Shown piece after piece: positions 48,553 through 57,375 of a stretch of 64,000 bases of DNA. Below the pieces are notes generated by a model that worked only from the letters and a program-made list of their open reading frames with translations, searched no databases and was not told where the DNA came from. The stretch's first letter is position 1, and each line of letters begins with the position of its first letter. The stretch is from assembly GCF_041346945.1 (NCBI RefSeq), contig NZ_CP166850.1, positions 3,658,001-3,722,000 on the forward strand, read 5' to 3'. Source of the DNA: Amycolatopsis sp. cg9. GTDB taxonomy: Bacteria > Actinomycetota > Actinomycetes > Mycobacteriales > Pseudonocardiaceae. A program made the translations under genes and the position numbers.

Positions 48553-51500
48553 GTGAACGGGAGGCGAACGGCGCAGGCGGACGCGCGGCTGGTGCGCACG
48601 CCGGTCCCCGACGCACCCACGTTCACCTGGGACGAAGACGCCCGCCGCGTGCTCTCCGCACCCGGCGGGTTCCGCCGCGTGCTCGGCGGCCCCGGCACCG
48701 GCAAGACGTCGCTGCTCGCCTCGGCCGCCACCCGCCGCATCGCCGAGGGCGTGGACCCCGAGAACGTGCTCGTGCTCACCACGTCCCGCAAGGCCGCGGA
48801 CGCCCTGCGCGCCGACATCACGCGCCGCCTCACCGCCGACCCGGACCAGGCGCGGCCGCTGCCCCGGACCGTCCGCGAACCGCTCGTGCGCACCGTGCAC
48901 TCCTACGCCTACTCGCTGCTGCGGCTGGAAGCGACGGCCGGCGAGCTCCCGCCGCCGCGGCTGCTCGCGGGCGCCGAGCAGGACGTCGTCGTGCGCGAGC
49001 TGCTGGCCGGCGACCTCGACGAGGAAGCCGGGTACTGGCCGGAGGCGCTGCGGCCCGCCCTGATCGTCCCGGGCTTCGCCGAAGAGCTGCGCGACCTGCT
49101 GATGCGCGCGGCCGAACGCGGGCTCGGCCCGGAGGACCTCGCCGAGCTGGGGCGGCGCCGCGGCCGCGAGGAGTGGATCGCCGCCGGGCAGTTCTGGGCG
49201 CAGTACGAAGAGGTCACGCAGCTGCAGGGCGCCGGCGGCAACGCGCTCGGCGTCGCGAGCGCGCCCGCGCTGGACGCCGCCGAGCTGGTCACTTCCGCGC
49301 TGCTCGCCCTCGAGGACGACGACGAGCTGCGCGAACGGGAGCGCACGCGCGTGCGGCACCTGTTCGTCGACGACGCCCACCACCTCGACCCGCTGCAGAC
49401 CAGCCTGGTCCGGGTGATCGGGCACACCGCGGCCGAGTTCGTCGTGGCCGGCGACCCCGACCAGAACGTGTTCTCCTTCCGCGGCGCGGACGCGAGCCTG
49501 TTCGCCGACGCCGACCCGGACGGCAGCCGGACCGTCACGCTCACGACGTCGCACCGGCTGGCCCCGGCCGTGCGCTTGGCCGTGGCGAAGATCGGCGCGA
49601 CCCTGCCGGGCGCGTCGGCGCACCGCAAGATCGTCCCGCCGAAGGGGGCCACCGGCGGGAACGTGCGCGTCCGCGTGATGCCGACGCCCGCCGCCGAGGC
49701 GAGCTGGATCGCCGACCAGCTGCGCCGCGCGCACCTCGTCGACGGCGTGCCGTGGTCGGAGATCGCGGTGCTCGTCCGGTCGCCGGCGCGGACTTTCCTG
49801 GTGCTGCAACGGGCGTTGCGCGCCGCCGGCGTCCCGATCGGCTCGGCGACGGAGGAGCTGCCGCTGGCGAAGCAGCCCGCGGTGCGGCCGCTGCTCGCCG
49901 TGCTGAAGCTCGCGCCCGCGCCCGAACTCCTCGACGTCGACCTCGCGGAAATGCTGCTGTCGTCGGCACTCGGCGGCGCGGACCCGCTGGCGCTGCGGCG
50001 GTTGCGGCGCGGCCTGCGCCGGCTCGAACTGGCCGGGGGCGGGCAGCGCTCGAGCGACGAGCTGCTCGTGGAAGCGCTGCGCGGCGGGGACATCCTCGCC
50101 GGGCTGGCCGACGCCGAGGCCGAGCCGGTGCGGCGCGTCGGCGGGCTGCTGCGCGTCACGCACCAGGCCGTGGCCCGCGGCGACGGCGTCGAGCAGGTGC
50201 TGTGGCAGCTGTGGACCGAAAGCGGGCTGCAGGACAAGCTGCTGAAGCAGGTCGAGCGCGGCGGATCGCTGGCCGCGCAGGCCGATCGTGATCTCGACGC
50301 CGTGGTCGCGCTGTTCGACGCCGCCGGCCGGTACGTCGACCGGCTGCCGCGCGCGAGTGTCGCATCGTTCGCGGACTATCTTGGCGCGCAACGGATCGCG
50401 GGCGACACGCTCGCCCCGGCCGCCGTCCCCGGCGACGGCGTCTCGCTGCTCACCGCGCACGCGGCCGCCGGTCGCGAGTGGACGGTCGTCGCCGTCGCGG
50501 GCGTCCAGGAGGGCGCGTGGCCGGACCTGCGGCTGCGGGGATCCGTGCTGGGCGTGGAACGGCTCAAGGACCTGATGGCCGGCGTCGACGACGACGCCGT
50601 GTCCCAGACCGCGCCGATCCTCGCCGAGGAGCGGCGCCTGTTCTACCTCGCGATGAGCCGCGCGAAGCAGACGCTGCTGGTCACCGCGGTTTCGGGTGAG
50701 GACGAGCAGCCGTCCCGGTTCCTCGACGACCTGGAGGAGAACGGCGCGGACGACGGCGGTCTCGACTCGCGGATGAAGCCGCCGGGCCGGTCGCTGGTGC
50801 TGGCCGAGCTGGTGGGGGAGCTGCGCGAGGTCGTCTGCGACGACAAGGCGGAGCCGGCGCGCCGGCGCAGGGCGGCGAAGCAGCTCGCCCGGCTGGCCGA
50901 CGCGAAGGTGCCGGGCGCGCACCCGAGCACGTGGTACGGCCTGCTCCCGGCGTCCAGCGACGAGCCGGTGCACCCGCCGGGCGACCTGATCCGGATCTCA
51001 CCGTCCACAGTGGAGATCCTGACGAAGTGCCCGCTGCGCTGGATGATCGAGCGCCACGGGGGCAGCGACCCGGCGCAGCTGGCCGCGGTGACCGGGACGC
51101 TGGTGCACGGGCTGGCGGAGGCGGTCGCGTCCGGCCGCACCGACGCGGAGCTGCAGTCCGCGTTGGACGACGCGTGGGTGCGCGTCGACGCCGGGGCGCC
51201 GTGGTTCTCCCGGCGCGAACGGCGGCGCGTCGAGCAGATGCTGCAGAACTTCGTGACGTGGCTGGAGCGCAGCCGGGCGGAGCTGAAGGAAGCCGGCGTC
51301 GAGCAGGACATCGAGGTGGAGCTGCCGGCCGGCGGCGCCGACGAAGTCCGGGTGCTGCTGCGCGGCCGCGTCGACCGGGTGGAGCTGGACGCCGACGGGC
51401 GGCCGGTGATCGTCGACATCAAGACGGGGAAGGTGCCCGTTTCCGGCGCGGACGCCGAGGCGCACCCGCAGCTGGCGGCGTACCAGCTCGCGGTGCTGCT

Positions 51501-51765
51501 GGGGGCGATCAAGGGCAGCAACGAACCCGGCGGCGCGAAGCTGGTTTACGTCGCGAAGGCGAACAACAAGACCGGGGCCACCGAGCGGTCCCAGCCGCCG
51601 ATGGACGAGGTCGGCGGCAAGCAGTGGCTGGAACTGGTCCGCGACGCCGCGGCTTCCGCCGCCGGCCCGGACTACCAGGCGCAGGAGAACCCGGACTGCG
51701 ACCGCTGCCCGGCGCGCGGCTGCTGCCCGCTGCGTCCCGAGGGCAGGCAGGTGCCAGGCCCGTGA
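48553..51765 (+). CDS. adnA: AdnA: helicase-nuclease subunit (UvrD-like motor, RecB nuclease)
   Basis: 1070 residues if started at GTG 48553; GTG at 48508 would add 15 unlikely residues and GTG at 48592 would be shorter. The UvrD-type motor has Walker A GGPGTGKTS (45-53) and a degenerate Walker B LFVDDAHHLD where canonical motors have DExQD, as expected for the secondary motor. The C-terminal RecB-like nuclease has VIDIKTG-type catalytic residues (IVDIKTG) and a four-cysteine Fe-S set (KCPLRWMI, then DCDRCPARGCC). With AdnB it forms the mycobacterial-type end-resection machine. The partner gene follows after 100 bp that contain two parS-like palindromes. Confidence 0.93.
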   Translation: MNGRRTAQADARLVRTPVPDAPTFTWDEDARRVLSAPGGFRRVLGGPGTGKTSLLASAATRRIAEGVDPENVLVLTTSRKAADALRADITRRLTADPDQARPLPRTVREPLVRTVHSYAYSLLRLEATAGELPPPRLLAGAEQDVVVRELLAGDLDEEAGYWPEALRPALIVPGFAEELRDLLMRAAERGLGPEDLAELGRRRGREEWIAAGQFWAQYEEVTQLQGAGGNALGVASAPALDAAELVTSALLALEDDDELRERERTRVRHLFVDDAHHLDPLQTSLVRVIGHTAAEFVVAGDPDQNVFSFRGADASLFADADPDGSRTVTLTTSHRLAPAVRLAVAKIGATLPGASAHRKIVPPKGATGGNVRVRVMPTPAAEASWIADQLRRAHLVDGVPWSEIAVLVRSPARTFLVLQRALRAAGVPIGSATEELPLAKQPAVRPLLAVLKLAPAPELLDVDLAEMLLSSALGGADPLALRRLRRGLRRLELAGGGQRSSDELLVEALRGGDILAGLADAEAEPVRRVGGLLRVTHQAVARGDGVEQVLWQLWTESGLQDKLLKQVERGGSLAAQADRDLDAVVALFDAAGRYVDRLPRASVASFADYLGAQRIAGDTLAPAAVPGDGVSLLTAHAAAGREWTVVAVAGVQEGAWPDLRLRGSVLGVERLKDLMAGVDDDAVSQTAPILAEERRLFYLAMSRAKQTLLVTAVSGEDEQPSRFLDDLEENGADDGGLDSRMKPPGRSLVLAELVGELREVVCDDKAEPARRRRAAKQLARLADAKVPGAHPSTWYGLLPASSDEPVHPPGDLIRISPSTVEILTKCPLRWMIERHGGSDPAQLAAVTGTLVHGLAEAVASGRTDAELQSALDDAWVRVDAGAPWFSRRERRRVEQMLQNFVTWLERSRAELKEAGVEQDIEVELPAGGADEVRVLLRGRVDRVELDADGRPVIVDIKTGKVPVSGADAEAHPQLAAYQLAVLLGAIKGSNEPGGAKLVYVAKANNKTGATERSQPPMDEVGGKQWLELVRDAAASAAGPDYQAQENPDCDRCPARGCCPLRPEGRQVPGP

Positions 51766-51782
51766 CCGCCTCGACCACCGCC

Positions 51783-51841
51783 GCACTTTCACGTGAAAGT
51801 GCAGCTTTGCGCCACAAAGCCGCACTTTCACGTGAAAGTGC
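51783..51841. repeat. Two parS-like palindromes between adnA and adnB
   Basis: Perfect 20-bp palindromes GCACTTTCACGTGAAAGTGC at 51783-51802 and 51822-51841, 39 bp apart, identical to those at 26546. Unlike most palindromes in this window they sit between two genes read in the same direction. The interval would have to be transcribed through if adnA and adnB form one operon. Confidence 0.85.
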
Positions 51842-51865
51842 GGCGTCGGGGTGTGGGGTGGGGAA

Positions 51866-54800
51866 GTGAGCCCGCTTCTCGTCGCCACTCCCGTCGAGCC
51901 CGCGGAACTCGCCGACGCGCTCGGGCTGCACCGGCCGACTCCCGAGCAGGCCACCGTCATCGCCGCGCCCGTCGAACCCTCCCTCGTGGTCGCCGGGGCC
52001 GGGGCCGGGAAGACCGAAACCATGGCCGCGCGGGTGGTCTGGCTCGTCGCCAACGGGATCGTCAGCCCCGACCGCGTGCTCGGCCTCACCTTCACCCGCA
52101 AGGCCGCCCGCCAGCTCGGCGAACGCGTCCGCGCGCGGCTGCGGCGCCTCGCCGGGTCCGGGCTGCTCGACCGCCTCGACCCCACCGGCGCCCTGCGGTC
52201 CACTGTGGTCGCGGGGGAACCGACCGTCCTCACCTACCACGCCTACGCCGGGCGCATGCTCTCCGAGCACGGCCTCCGGCTGCCGGTGCAACCCGGCGTC
52301 CGGCTGCTGTCCGAGACGTCGTCGTGGCAGATCGCGCACCGGGTCGTGTCCACTTGGGACAACGAGCTCGACACCGACCGCGTCCCGCCGACCGTCACCG
52401 CGGACCTGCTCGCCCTCGCCGGCGAACTCGGCGAGCACCTCATCTCCACCGAGCAGCTCGCCGAGTACACCCGGTGGCTGTGCCAGGTCATCGAAACCGC
52501 GCCGCGGGCCAAGGGGCAGCGGGCCGCGCTGCCGCAGAAGCTCACGGAAATCATGGCGGCACAGCACTTCCGGCTCGCGCTGCTGCCGCTCGTCGAGGAG
52601 TACCACCGGCGCAAGCGCAACGAAGGCGCGCTCGACTTCGCCGACCAGATGTCGCTGGCCGCGCAGCTCGCGAGCGGCTACCCGTCGGTCGTGCGCGGCG
52701 AGCGGGAACGCTACGGCGCCGTCCTGCTCGACGAGTACCAGGACACCGGGCACGCCCAGCGCGTCCTGCTGCGCGCGCTGTTCGGCGGCGTCGAGAACCC
52801 GCCGATGCCGGTGACCGCCGTCGGCGACCCGGCGCAGGCCATCTACGGCTGGCGCGGCGCCAGCGCCGCCAACCTGCCCCGGTTCACCACGGACTTCCCG
52901 CGCTTCGACGGCGAACGCCTGGTGCCCGCGCACGACTTCGGGCTGCTCACCAGCTTCCGGAACCCCCCGGAGATCCTCGACCTCGCGAACGCGATCGCCG
53001 AACCGCTGCGCGCCCGCGGCCTCGGCGTCGAACGGCTGCGGGCGCGCGAAGGCGCCGGTCCCGCGGACATCGCGTGCGCGCTGCTGCCGGACATCCGCGC
53101 CGAACGCGAGTGGGTCGCCGACGCGCTGTCCCGGCGCTGGTACGCCCACCAGGAACGGACCGGCAAGCCGCCGACCGCCGCGGTCCTCGTGCGGCGCCGC
53201 GCCGACATGGCCCCGATCGCCGCCGAGCTGCGGGCGCGCGGCCTGCCGGTCGAGGTCGTCGGGCTCGGCGGGCTGCTCGACGAGCCCGAGGTCGCCGACC
53301 TCGTATCGACGTTGAAGGTGCTCGCGGACCCGCTGTCGGGCAGCGCGGCGGCCCGGCTCCTGACCGGCGCGCGCTGGCGCCTCGCGGCCGCCGACGTCGC
53401 CGCGCTGTGGCGGCGCGCGGGCGAGCTCTCCAGCCCGGAGAAGCCGGACACCCCGGAGCTGGTCGCCGAGCGCGTCGAGCAGGCCGGGCTGATCGACGCC
53501 ATCGACGAACCCGGTGCGGCGGACCGGTATTCCGCGGAGGGCTACCGGCGCATCCGGCGGATCGGCTGGGAGCTGGCCGCGCTGCGGCGCCGGCTCGACC
53601 AGTCGCTGCCGGAGCTCGTCGCCGACGTCGAGCGCACGATGCTCCTGGACGTGGAATCCCTGGCGCGGCCCGGATCCGCGGGACGCGCCCACCTGGACGC
53701 GTTCGCCGAAGTCGTCACCGACTACGCCGAGACGGCGCCGACCGCGACCCTGTTGTCCTTTGTGGACTACCTGAACACCGCCGCGCACGCGGAAGACGGG
53801 CTCACCCCCGGCGAGGTCGAGGTCGTCCCGGACCGGGTGCAGGTGCTCACCGTGCACTCGTCGAAGGGCCTGGAGTGGGAGGTCGTCGCGGTCCCGCACC
53901 TGGTGCACGAGGTGTTCCCCGGCCGGCGGCGCTCGTCGTCGTGGCTGCGGACCGCGACGTCGCTGCCCGCCGTGCTGCGCGGCGACGCCGAAGACCTGCC
54001 GGAGCTGCGCATCGCCGAGGGCTACGACCGCAAGGAAGTCCAAGAAGGACTGGAGCTGCACGAGGTCGGGTTCGTCGAGCGGGAGCAGTCGGAGGAGCGG
54101 CGGCTCTGCTACGTGGCGCTGACGCGGTCCGAGCACGCCCTGATCGTTTCCGGGCACTGGTGGAACGAAAGCAGCAGCCGCGCGAAGGGACCGTCGGAGT
54201 TCCTGACCGAGATCGCCGACGTGCTGCGCGAAACCGGCGTCGGGCAGCTCGCCGACTGGGCGCCGGAACCGACGTCGGACGACGAAAACCCGCTGGTCTC
54301 GGACTCGCGGAAGGCCCGGTGGCCGGTCGACCCGCTGGCGGACCGGCGCACCGGCGTGCAGACCGGGGTCGAGCTGGTGTCCGAAGCGATGTCCTCTTCT
54401 TCCGAGGACACCGCGGAGTCCTCGGAAGAAGAGGACGACGACCCGGACGGCTGGCTGACCGACACCGACGTCCTGCTGGAGGAGTGGGCGCGCAAGGACG
54501 ACCACGTCAAGCGGGTCCCGCTGCCTTCGCGGCTCACGGTGAGCCAGCTGGTCACGCTGGCCGACGACAGTGCCCGGCTCGCGAGCGACCTGCGCCGGCC
54601 GCTGCCGATGGAGCCCAACAGCTTCGCCCGCCGCGGCACGGAGTTCCACGGCTGGCTGGAGCGCCGCTTCGGGGGCGACCAGCTCATCGAAATCGACGAT
54701 CTCCCGGGTGCGGCCGACTTCGACGAGGCCCCCGACGCGGACTTCGAGGAGCTCCGGGCGGCGTTCGAGGAAAGCGAGTGGGCGGAGCGGGTTCCGGAAG

Positions 54801-55117
54801 CGGTGGAGGTGTCGTTCTCGGCCGACGTCGAGGGCATCACCCTGCGCGGCCGGATGGACGCGGTGTTCTGGCATCCGGACGGCTATTGGGAAGTCGTGGA
54901 CTGGAAGACGGGCTCGGTCCCGGCCGAGTCGCGGCTCCCGGCACTGGCGGTCCAGCTGGCGGCGTACCGGATGGCGTGGGCGGCGCTGAAGAACGTCCCG
55001 GTGGCGCAGGTGCGGGCGGCGTTCCACTACGTCCGGGCGAACCGCACGATCCGCCCGGCGGACCTGCTGGACGCGGAAGGCCTGCGCCGCCTGCTGCGGG
55101 ACATCCCGGAGGCGTGA
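51866..55117 (+). CDS. adnB: AdnB: helicase-nuclease subunit (lead motor)
   Basis: 1083 residues from GTG at 51866. Motor motifs are canonical: AGAGAGKTETM Walker A, LLDEYQDTGHAQ, GDPAQAIYGWRGA, and HSSKGLEWEVVAV. An acidic Ser/Glu-rich linker (about 845-862) separates the motor from the nuclease. The C-terminal RecB nuclease has GTEFHGWLERRF and WEVVDWKTG. AdnAB unwinds and resects double-strand-break ends for recombination or single-strand annealing. AdnB carries the lead ATPase in the characterised mycobacterial enzyme. Confidence 0.94.
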   Translation: MSPLLVATPVEPAELADALGLHRPTPEQATVIAAPVEPSLVVAGAGAGKTETMAARVVWLVANGIVSPDRVLGLTFTRKAARQLGERVRARLRRLAGSGLLDRLDPTGALRSTVVAGEPTVLTYHAYAGRMLSEHGLRLPVQPGVRLLSETSSWQIAHRVVSTWDNELDTDRVPPTVTADLLALAGELGEHLISTEQLAEYTRWLCQVIETAPRAKGQRAALPQKLTEIMAAQHFRLALLPLVEEYHRRKRNEGALDFADQMSLAAQLASGYPSVVRGERERYGAVLLDEYQDTGHAQRVLLRALFGGVENPPMPVTAVGDPAQAIYGWRGASAANLPRFTTDFPRFDGERLVPAHDFGLLTSFRNPPEILDLANAIAEPLRARGLGVERLRAREGAGPADIACALLPDIRAEREWVADALSRRWYAHQERTGKPPTAAVLVRRRADMAPIAAELRARGLPVEVVGLGGLLDEPEVADLVSTLKVLADPLSGSAAARLLTGARWRLAAADVAALWRRAGELSSPEKPDTPELVAERVEQAGLIDAIDEPGAADRYSAEGYRRIRRIGWELAALRRRLDQSLPELVADVERTMLLDVESLARPGSAGRAHLDAFAEVVTDYAETAPTATLLSFVDYLNTAAHAEDGLTPGEVEVVPDRVQVLTVHSSKGLEWEVVAVPHLVHEVFPGRRRSSSWLRTATSLPAVLRGDAEDLPELRIAEGYDRKEVQEGLELHEVGFVEREQSEERRLCYVALTRSEHALIVSGHWWNESSSRAKGPSEFLTEIADVLRETGVGQLADWAPEPTSDDENPLVSDSRKARWPVDPLADRRTGVQTGVELVSEAMSSSSEDTAESSEEEDDDPDGWLTDTDVLLEEWARKDDHVKRVPLPSRLTVSQLVTLADDSARLASDLRRPLPMEPNSFARRGTEFHGWLERRFGGDQLIEIDDLPGAADFDEAPDADFEELRAAFEESEWAERVPEAVEVSFSADVEGITLRGRMDAVFWHPDGYWEVVDWKTGSVPAESRLPALAVQLAAYRMAWAALKNVPVAQVRAAFHYVRANRTIRPADLLDAEGLRRLLRDIPEA

Positions 55118-55131
55118 CCCGGCCCCGGTGC

Positions 55132-55210
55132 GCTGAAGGGGACGTTCCTCGCATCAGATGCGAGGAACGTCCCCTTCAGCGCGTCGGATGAGACGAACGT
55201 CCCCTTCAGC
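55132..55210. repeat. Three-arm palindromic repeat, AAGGGGACGTTC family
   Basis: Left arm 55132-55155 and right arm 55157-55180 are perfect complements over 24 bp with one central base. A second, variant right arm is at 55187-55210 (CGAACGTCCCCTTCAGC). The architecture is that of the AATGTGGCGTT family, though the sequence is unrelated. It lies between the convergent adnB and DoxX-like genes. Confidence 0.9.
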
Positions 55211-55211
55211 G

Positions 55212-55580
55212 TCAGGCCCGGTCGCGGACCTTCAGCGCCCACGCGATCAGCGGCCACTGCAGCGGCAGCCGTCCCCACGCGATCGCCTTCTGCGGTGCCG
55301 GAGCGTTCCGCGCGTCCACCGCCATCTTCACGTTCCCCGGGAACACCCCCAGGAACAGCAACGCCGCCGCCAGCCCGCCCAGCCGGCGCGTGCGCGGGGC
55401 GGCCACCGCGGCCGCGACGGCCAGTTCCGCCACCCCCGAGCCGTACGTCCACGCCCGGCGCGAGCCCGGCAGTTCCTTCGGGATCAGGCCGTCGAACGGC
55501 TTGGGCACGGCGAAGTGCAGGACGCCCATGAAGCCCAGCGCCCCCGCCAGGAGGTGCGCGGGCCGTTGCGAGGTAGCCAT
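55212..55580 (-). CDS. DoxX/MauE-like membrane protein
   Basis: 122 residues from ATG at 55580. Four membrane helices with the DoxX pattern (LLAGALGFMGVLHFAVPKPF, then VAELAVAAAVAA and GGLAAALLFLGVFPGNVKMA). DoxX-like proteins are linked to thiosulfate or quinone metabolism and to oxidative-stress membrane complexes. Its partner here is unknown. It is divergent from the potassium channel gene. Confidence 0.85.
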   Translation of the reverse strand: MATSQRPAHLLAGALGFMGVLHFAVPKPFDGLIPKELPGSRRAWTYGSGVAELAVAAAVAAPRTRRLGGLAAALLFLGVFPGNVKMAVDARNAPAPQKAIAWGRLPLQWPLIAWALKVRDRA

Positions 55581-55676
55581 CGGGTCATCGTCGCGTTCCA
55601 CGCGGCGGCCCGCCACCCGGTTGGGCTATCCTCCGGGCGTGAGTGACGCTCGACACCAGCCGCTGGGAGCCGGTGC

Positions 55677-56759
55677 ATGAAGGCCCTGAGGCGGTTGCCA
55701 CTGGGCAGTCTCACCGATCGGCCGGACCACGAGCTCGTCGGCGTCCTGCGGATGCCCGAGCTGACGGTCAGCCCGCTGCGGTCCATCGTGAAGCGGATCA
55801 TCGGCGCGCTGCTGGCGCTGCTGGCCACCGTGATCATCGTCTACGTCGACCGCGACGGGTACCGCGACGCGAACGGCGACGGACTGTCCCTGCTGGACAG
55901 CCTGTACTACGCCACCGTGTCGCTCTCGACCACCGGTTACGGCGACATCGCGCCGGCCACGTCGTCCGCCCGGCTGGTGAACGTCCTGGTGATCACCCCG
56001 CTGCGGGTGCTCTTCCTCATCGTCCTGGTCGGGACCACCCTGGAAGTGCTCACCGAGCGCTCCCGCCAGGCGTTCAAGATCCAGAAGTGGAGGACGAAGG
56101 TGCGCGACCACACGGTCGTCGTCGGGTTCGGCACCAAGGGCCGGTCCGCCGTCAACGCGCTGCTCGGCGACGAGAACGTCGCCCCGGGCCAGATCGTCGT
56201 CGTCGACACCGACCAGCAGGCCCTCGACGCGGCGAGCGCGCTGGGCCTGGTCGCCGTGCACGGCTCGGCCACCCGCTCCGACGTCCTCCGCGTCGCCGCG
56301 GTGCAGCACGCGCGCGCGGTCGTCGTCGCCCCGAACCGGGACGACACCGCGGTGCTCGTCACCCTCACCGCCCGTGAGCTGGCGCCCAAGGCGCACATCG
56401 TGGCGTCGGTGCGGGAGGCGGAGAACGTCCACCTGCTCAAGCAGTCGGGCGCCAACCAGGTCGTCGTCTCCAGCGAGACCGCCGGGCGGCTGCTCGGCAT
56501 GGCGACGTCGACGCCGCTGGTCGTCGACATCATGGAGGACCTGCTCACCCCCGAATCCGGCCTGGCGATCGCCGAGCGGGCGGTCGAGCCGGCGGAGGAG
56601 GGCGGGTCGCCGCGGCACCTGCCCGACCTCGTCCTCGGCCTGGTCCGCGACGGCGTCCTCTACCGCGTCGACGCCCCGCAGGCCGACGCCATCGAGCCCG
56701 GCGACAAGCTCCTGTACGTCAAGAAGGTCACGCAGGCGGAGAAGATCGAGCAGCGGTAA
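55677..56759 (+). CDS. Potassium channel with RCK (TrkA-N) domain
   Basis: 360 residues from ATG at 55677. Two membrane helices flank a pore loop with the K+ selectivity filter TTGYGD at 85-90. The RCK/TrkA-N nucleotide-binding domain follows (HTVVVGFGTKGRSAVN, with GFGTKG at 150-155), then the TrkA-C-like region (about 285-355). It is similar in order to MthK-type calcium- or nucleotide-gated channels. M. tuberculosis Rv3200c, a homologue, follows the same helicases. Confidence 0.93.
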   Translation: MKALRRLPLGSLTDRPDHELVGVLRMPELTVSPLRSIVKRIIGALLALLATVIIVYVDRDGYRDANGDGLSLLDSLYYATVSLSTTGYGDIAPATSSARLVNVLVITPLRVLFLIVLVGTTLEVLTERSRQAFKIQKWRTKVRDHTVVVGFGTKGRSAVNALLGDENVAPGQIVVVDTDQQALDAASALGLVAVHGSATRSDVLRVAAVQHARAVVVAPNRDDTAVLVTLTARELAPKAHIVASVREAENVHLLKQSGANQVVVSSETAGRLLGMATSTPLVVDIMEDLLTPESGLAIAERAVEPAEEGGSPRHLPDLVLGLVRDGVLYRVDAPQADAIEPGDKLLYVKKVTQAEKIEQR

Positions 56760-56801
56760 GGCCACCTGGGTTTCGGCCGCGGAATCTGGAACCATGGCCG
56801 G

Positions 56802-57272
56802 GTGCCCCCGCGATCCCTCGCCCTCAGGTGGCCCACGGTGGCGATCCCCGCCGCGGCGGGCGTGCTCGTCGTGCTGCTCGCCTGGCTGGCCGGGCCCGGG
56901 CTGCTGGGCATCACCAGCGACAGCCTCGGCGCGCCGGTGCAGGCCGAGGTCACCAAGCCCGCGGCGTGCGACAAGCCGGACGCCGTCGAGACGGTCAAGT
57001 TCACCGTCGCCGGCAAGACGCACGAAGGCACGCTGAACGGCTGCGGGCACGGCCAGGGCGAGCGCGTCGAGGTCGGCGTCCCGGAGACGCTGCCGGACCA
57101 GGGCCCGGTCGCGGTCCACGCGGCCGACACGTCGATCGGCGCTTCGGACGCGCGTCGCCCGCTCGGGCTCGCGCTGCTGGTGTTCGCGTGCTTCTCCGGC
57201 GGGATGTTCGTTTACTTGTGGCTGAGCATCCCGCTGCGGCCGAAACCGGCTGCGGTCCGCCCCACGTCTTGA
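56802..57272 (+). CDS. Hypothetical two-helix membrane protein with extracytoplasmic domain
   Basis: 156 residues from GTG at 56802. Membrane helix at about 13-35, a small extracytoplasmic domain (about 40-118) with two cysteines (PAACDKPD and LNGCGHGQG) likely to form a disulfide, then a second helix (about 122-142). I do not recognise a family. It lies 42 bp after the potassium channel gene. Confidence 0.7.
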   Translation: MPPRSLALRWPTVAIPAAAGVLVVLLAWLAGPGLLGITSDSLGAPVQAEVTKPAACDKPDAVETVKFTVAGKTHEGTLNGCGHGQGERVEVGVPETLPDQGPVAVHAADTSIGASDARRPLGLALLVFACFSGGMFVYLWLSIPLRPKPAAVRPTS

Positions 57273-57318
57273 ACGGGTCATTCAGGTCTTCGGAGGTCCT
57301 GAATGACTCATTCAAGAC
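57266..57318. repeat. Long palindrome, ATGAGTCATTC family, copy 2
   Basis: Arms 57266-57286 and 57298-57318 pair over 21 bp with two non-matching positions; the core is CATTCAGG/CCTGAATG. It overlaps the last few bases of the upstream gene and lies before the convergent metallopeptidase gene. Related to the palindrome at 10507. Confidence 0.8.
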
Positions 57319-57375
57319 GGGCGGGCGAGCCGGTCACCTGCAGCGCCTGTGGCCTGGCCCGGGTCCGGAAACCCG

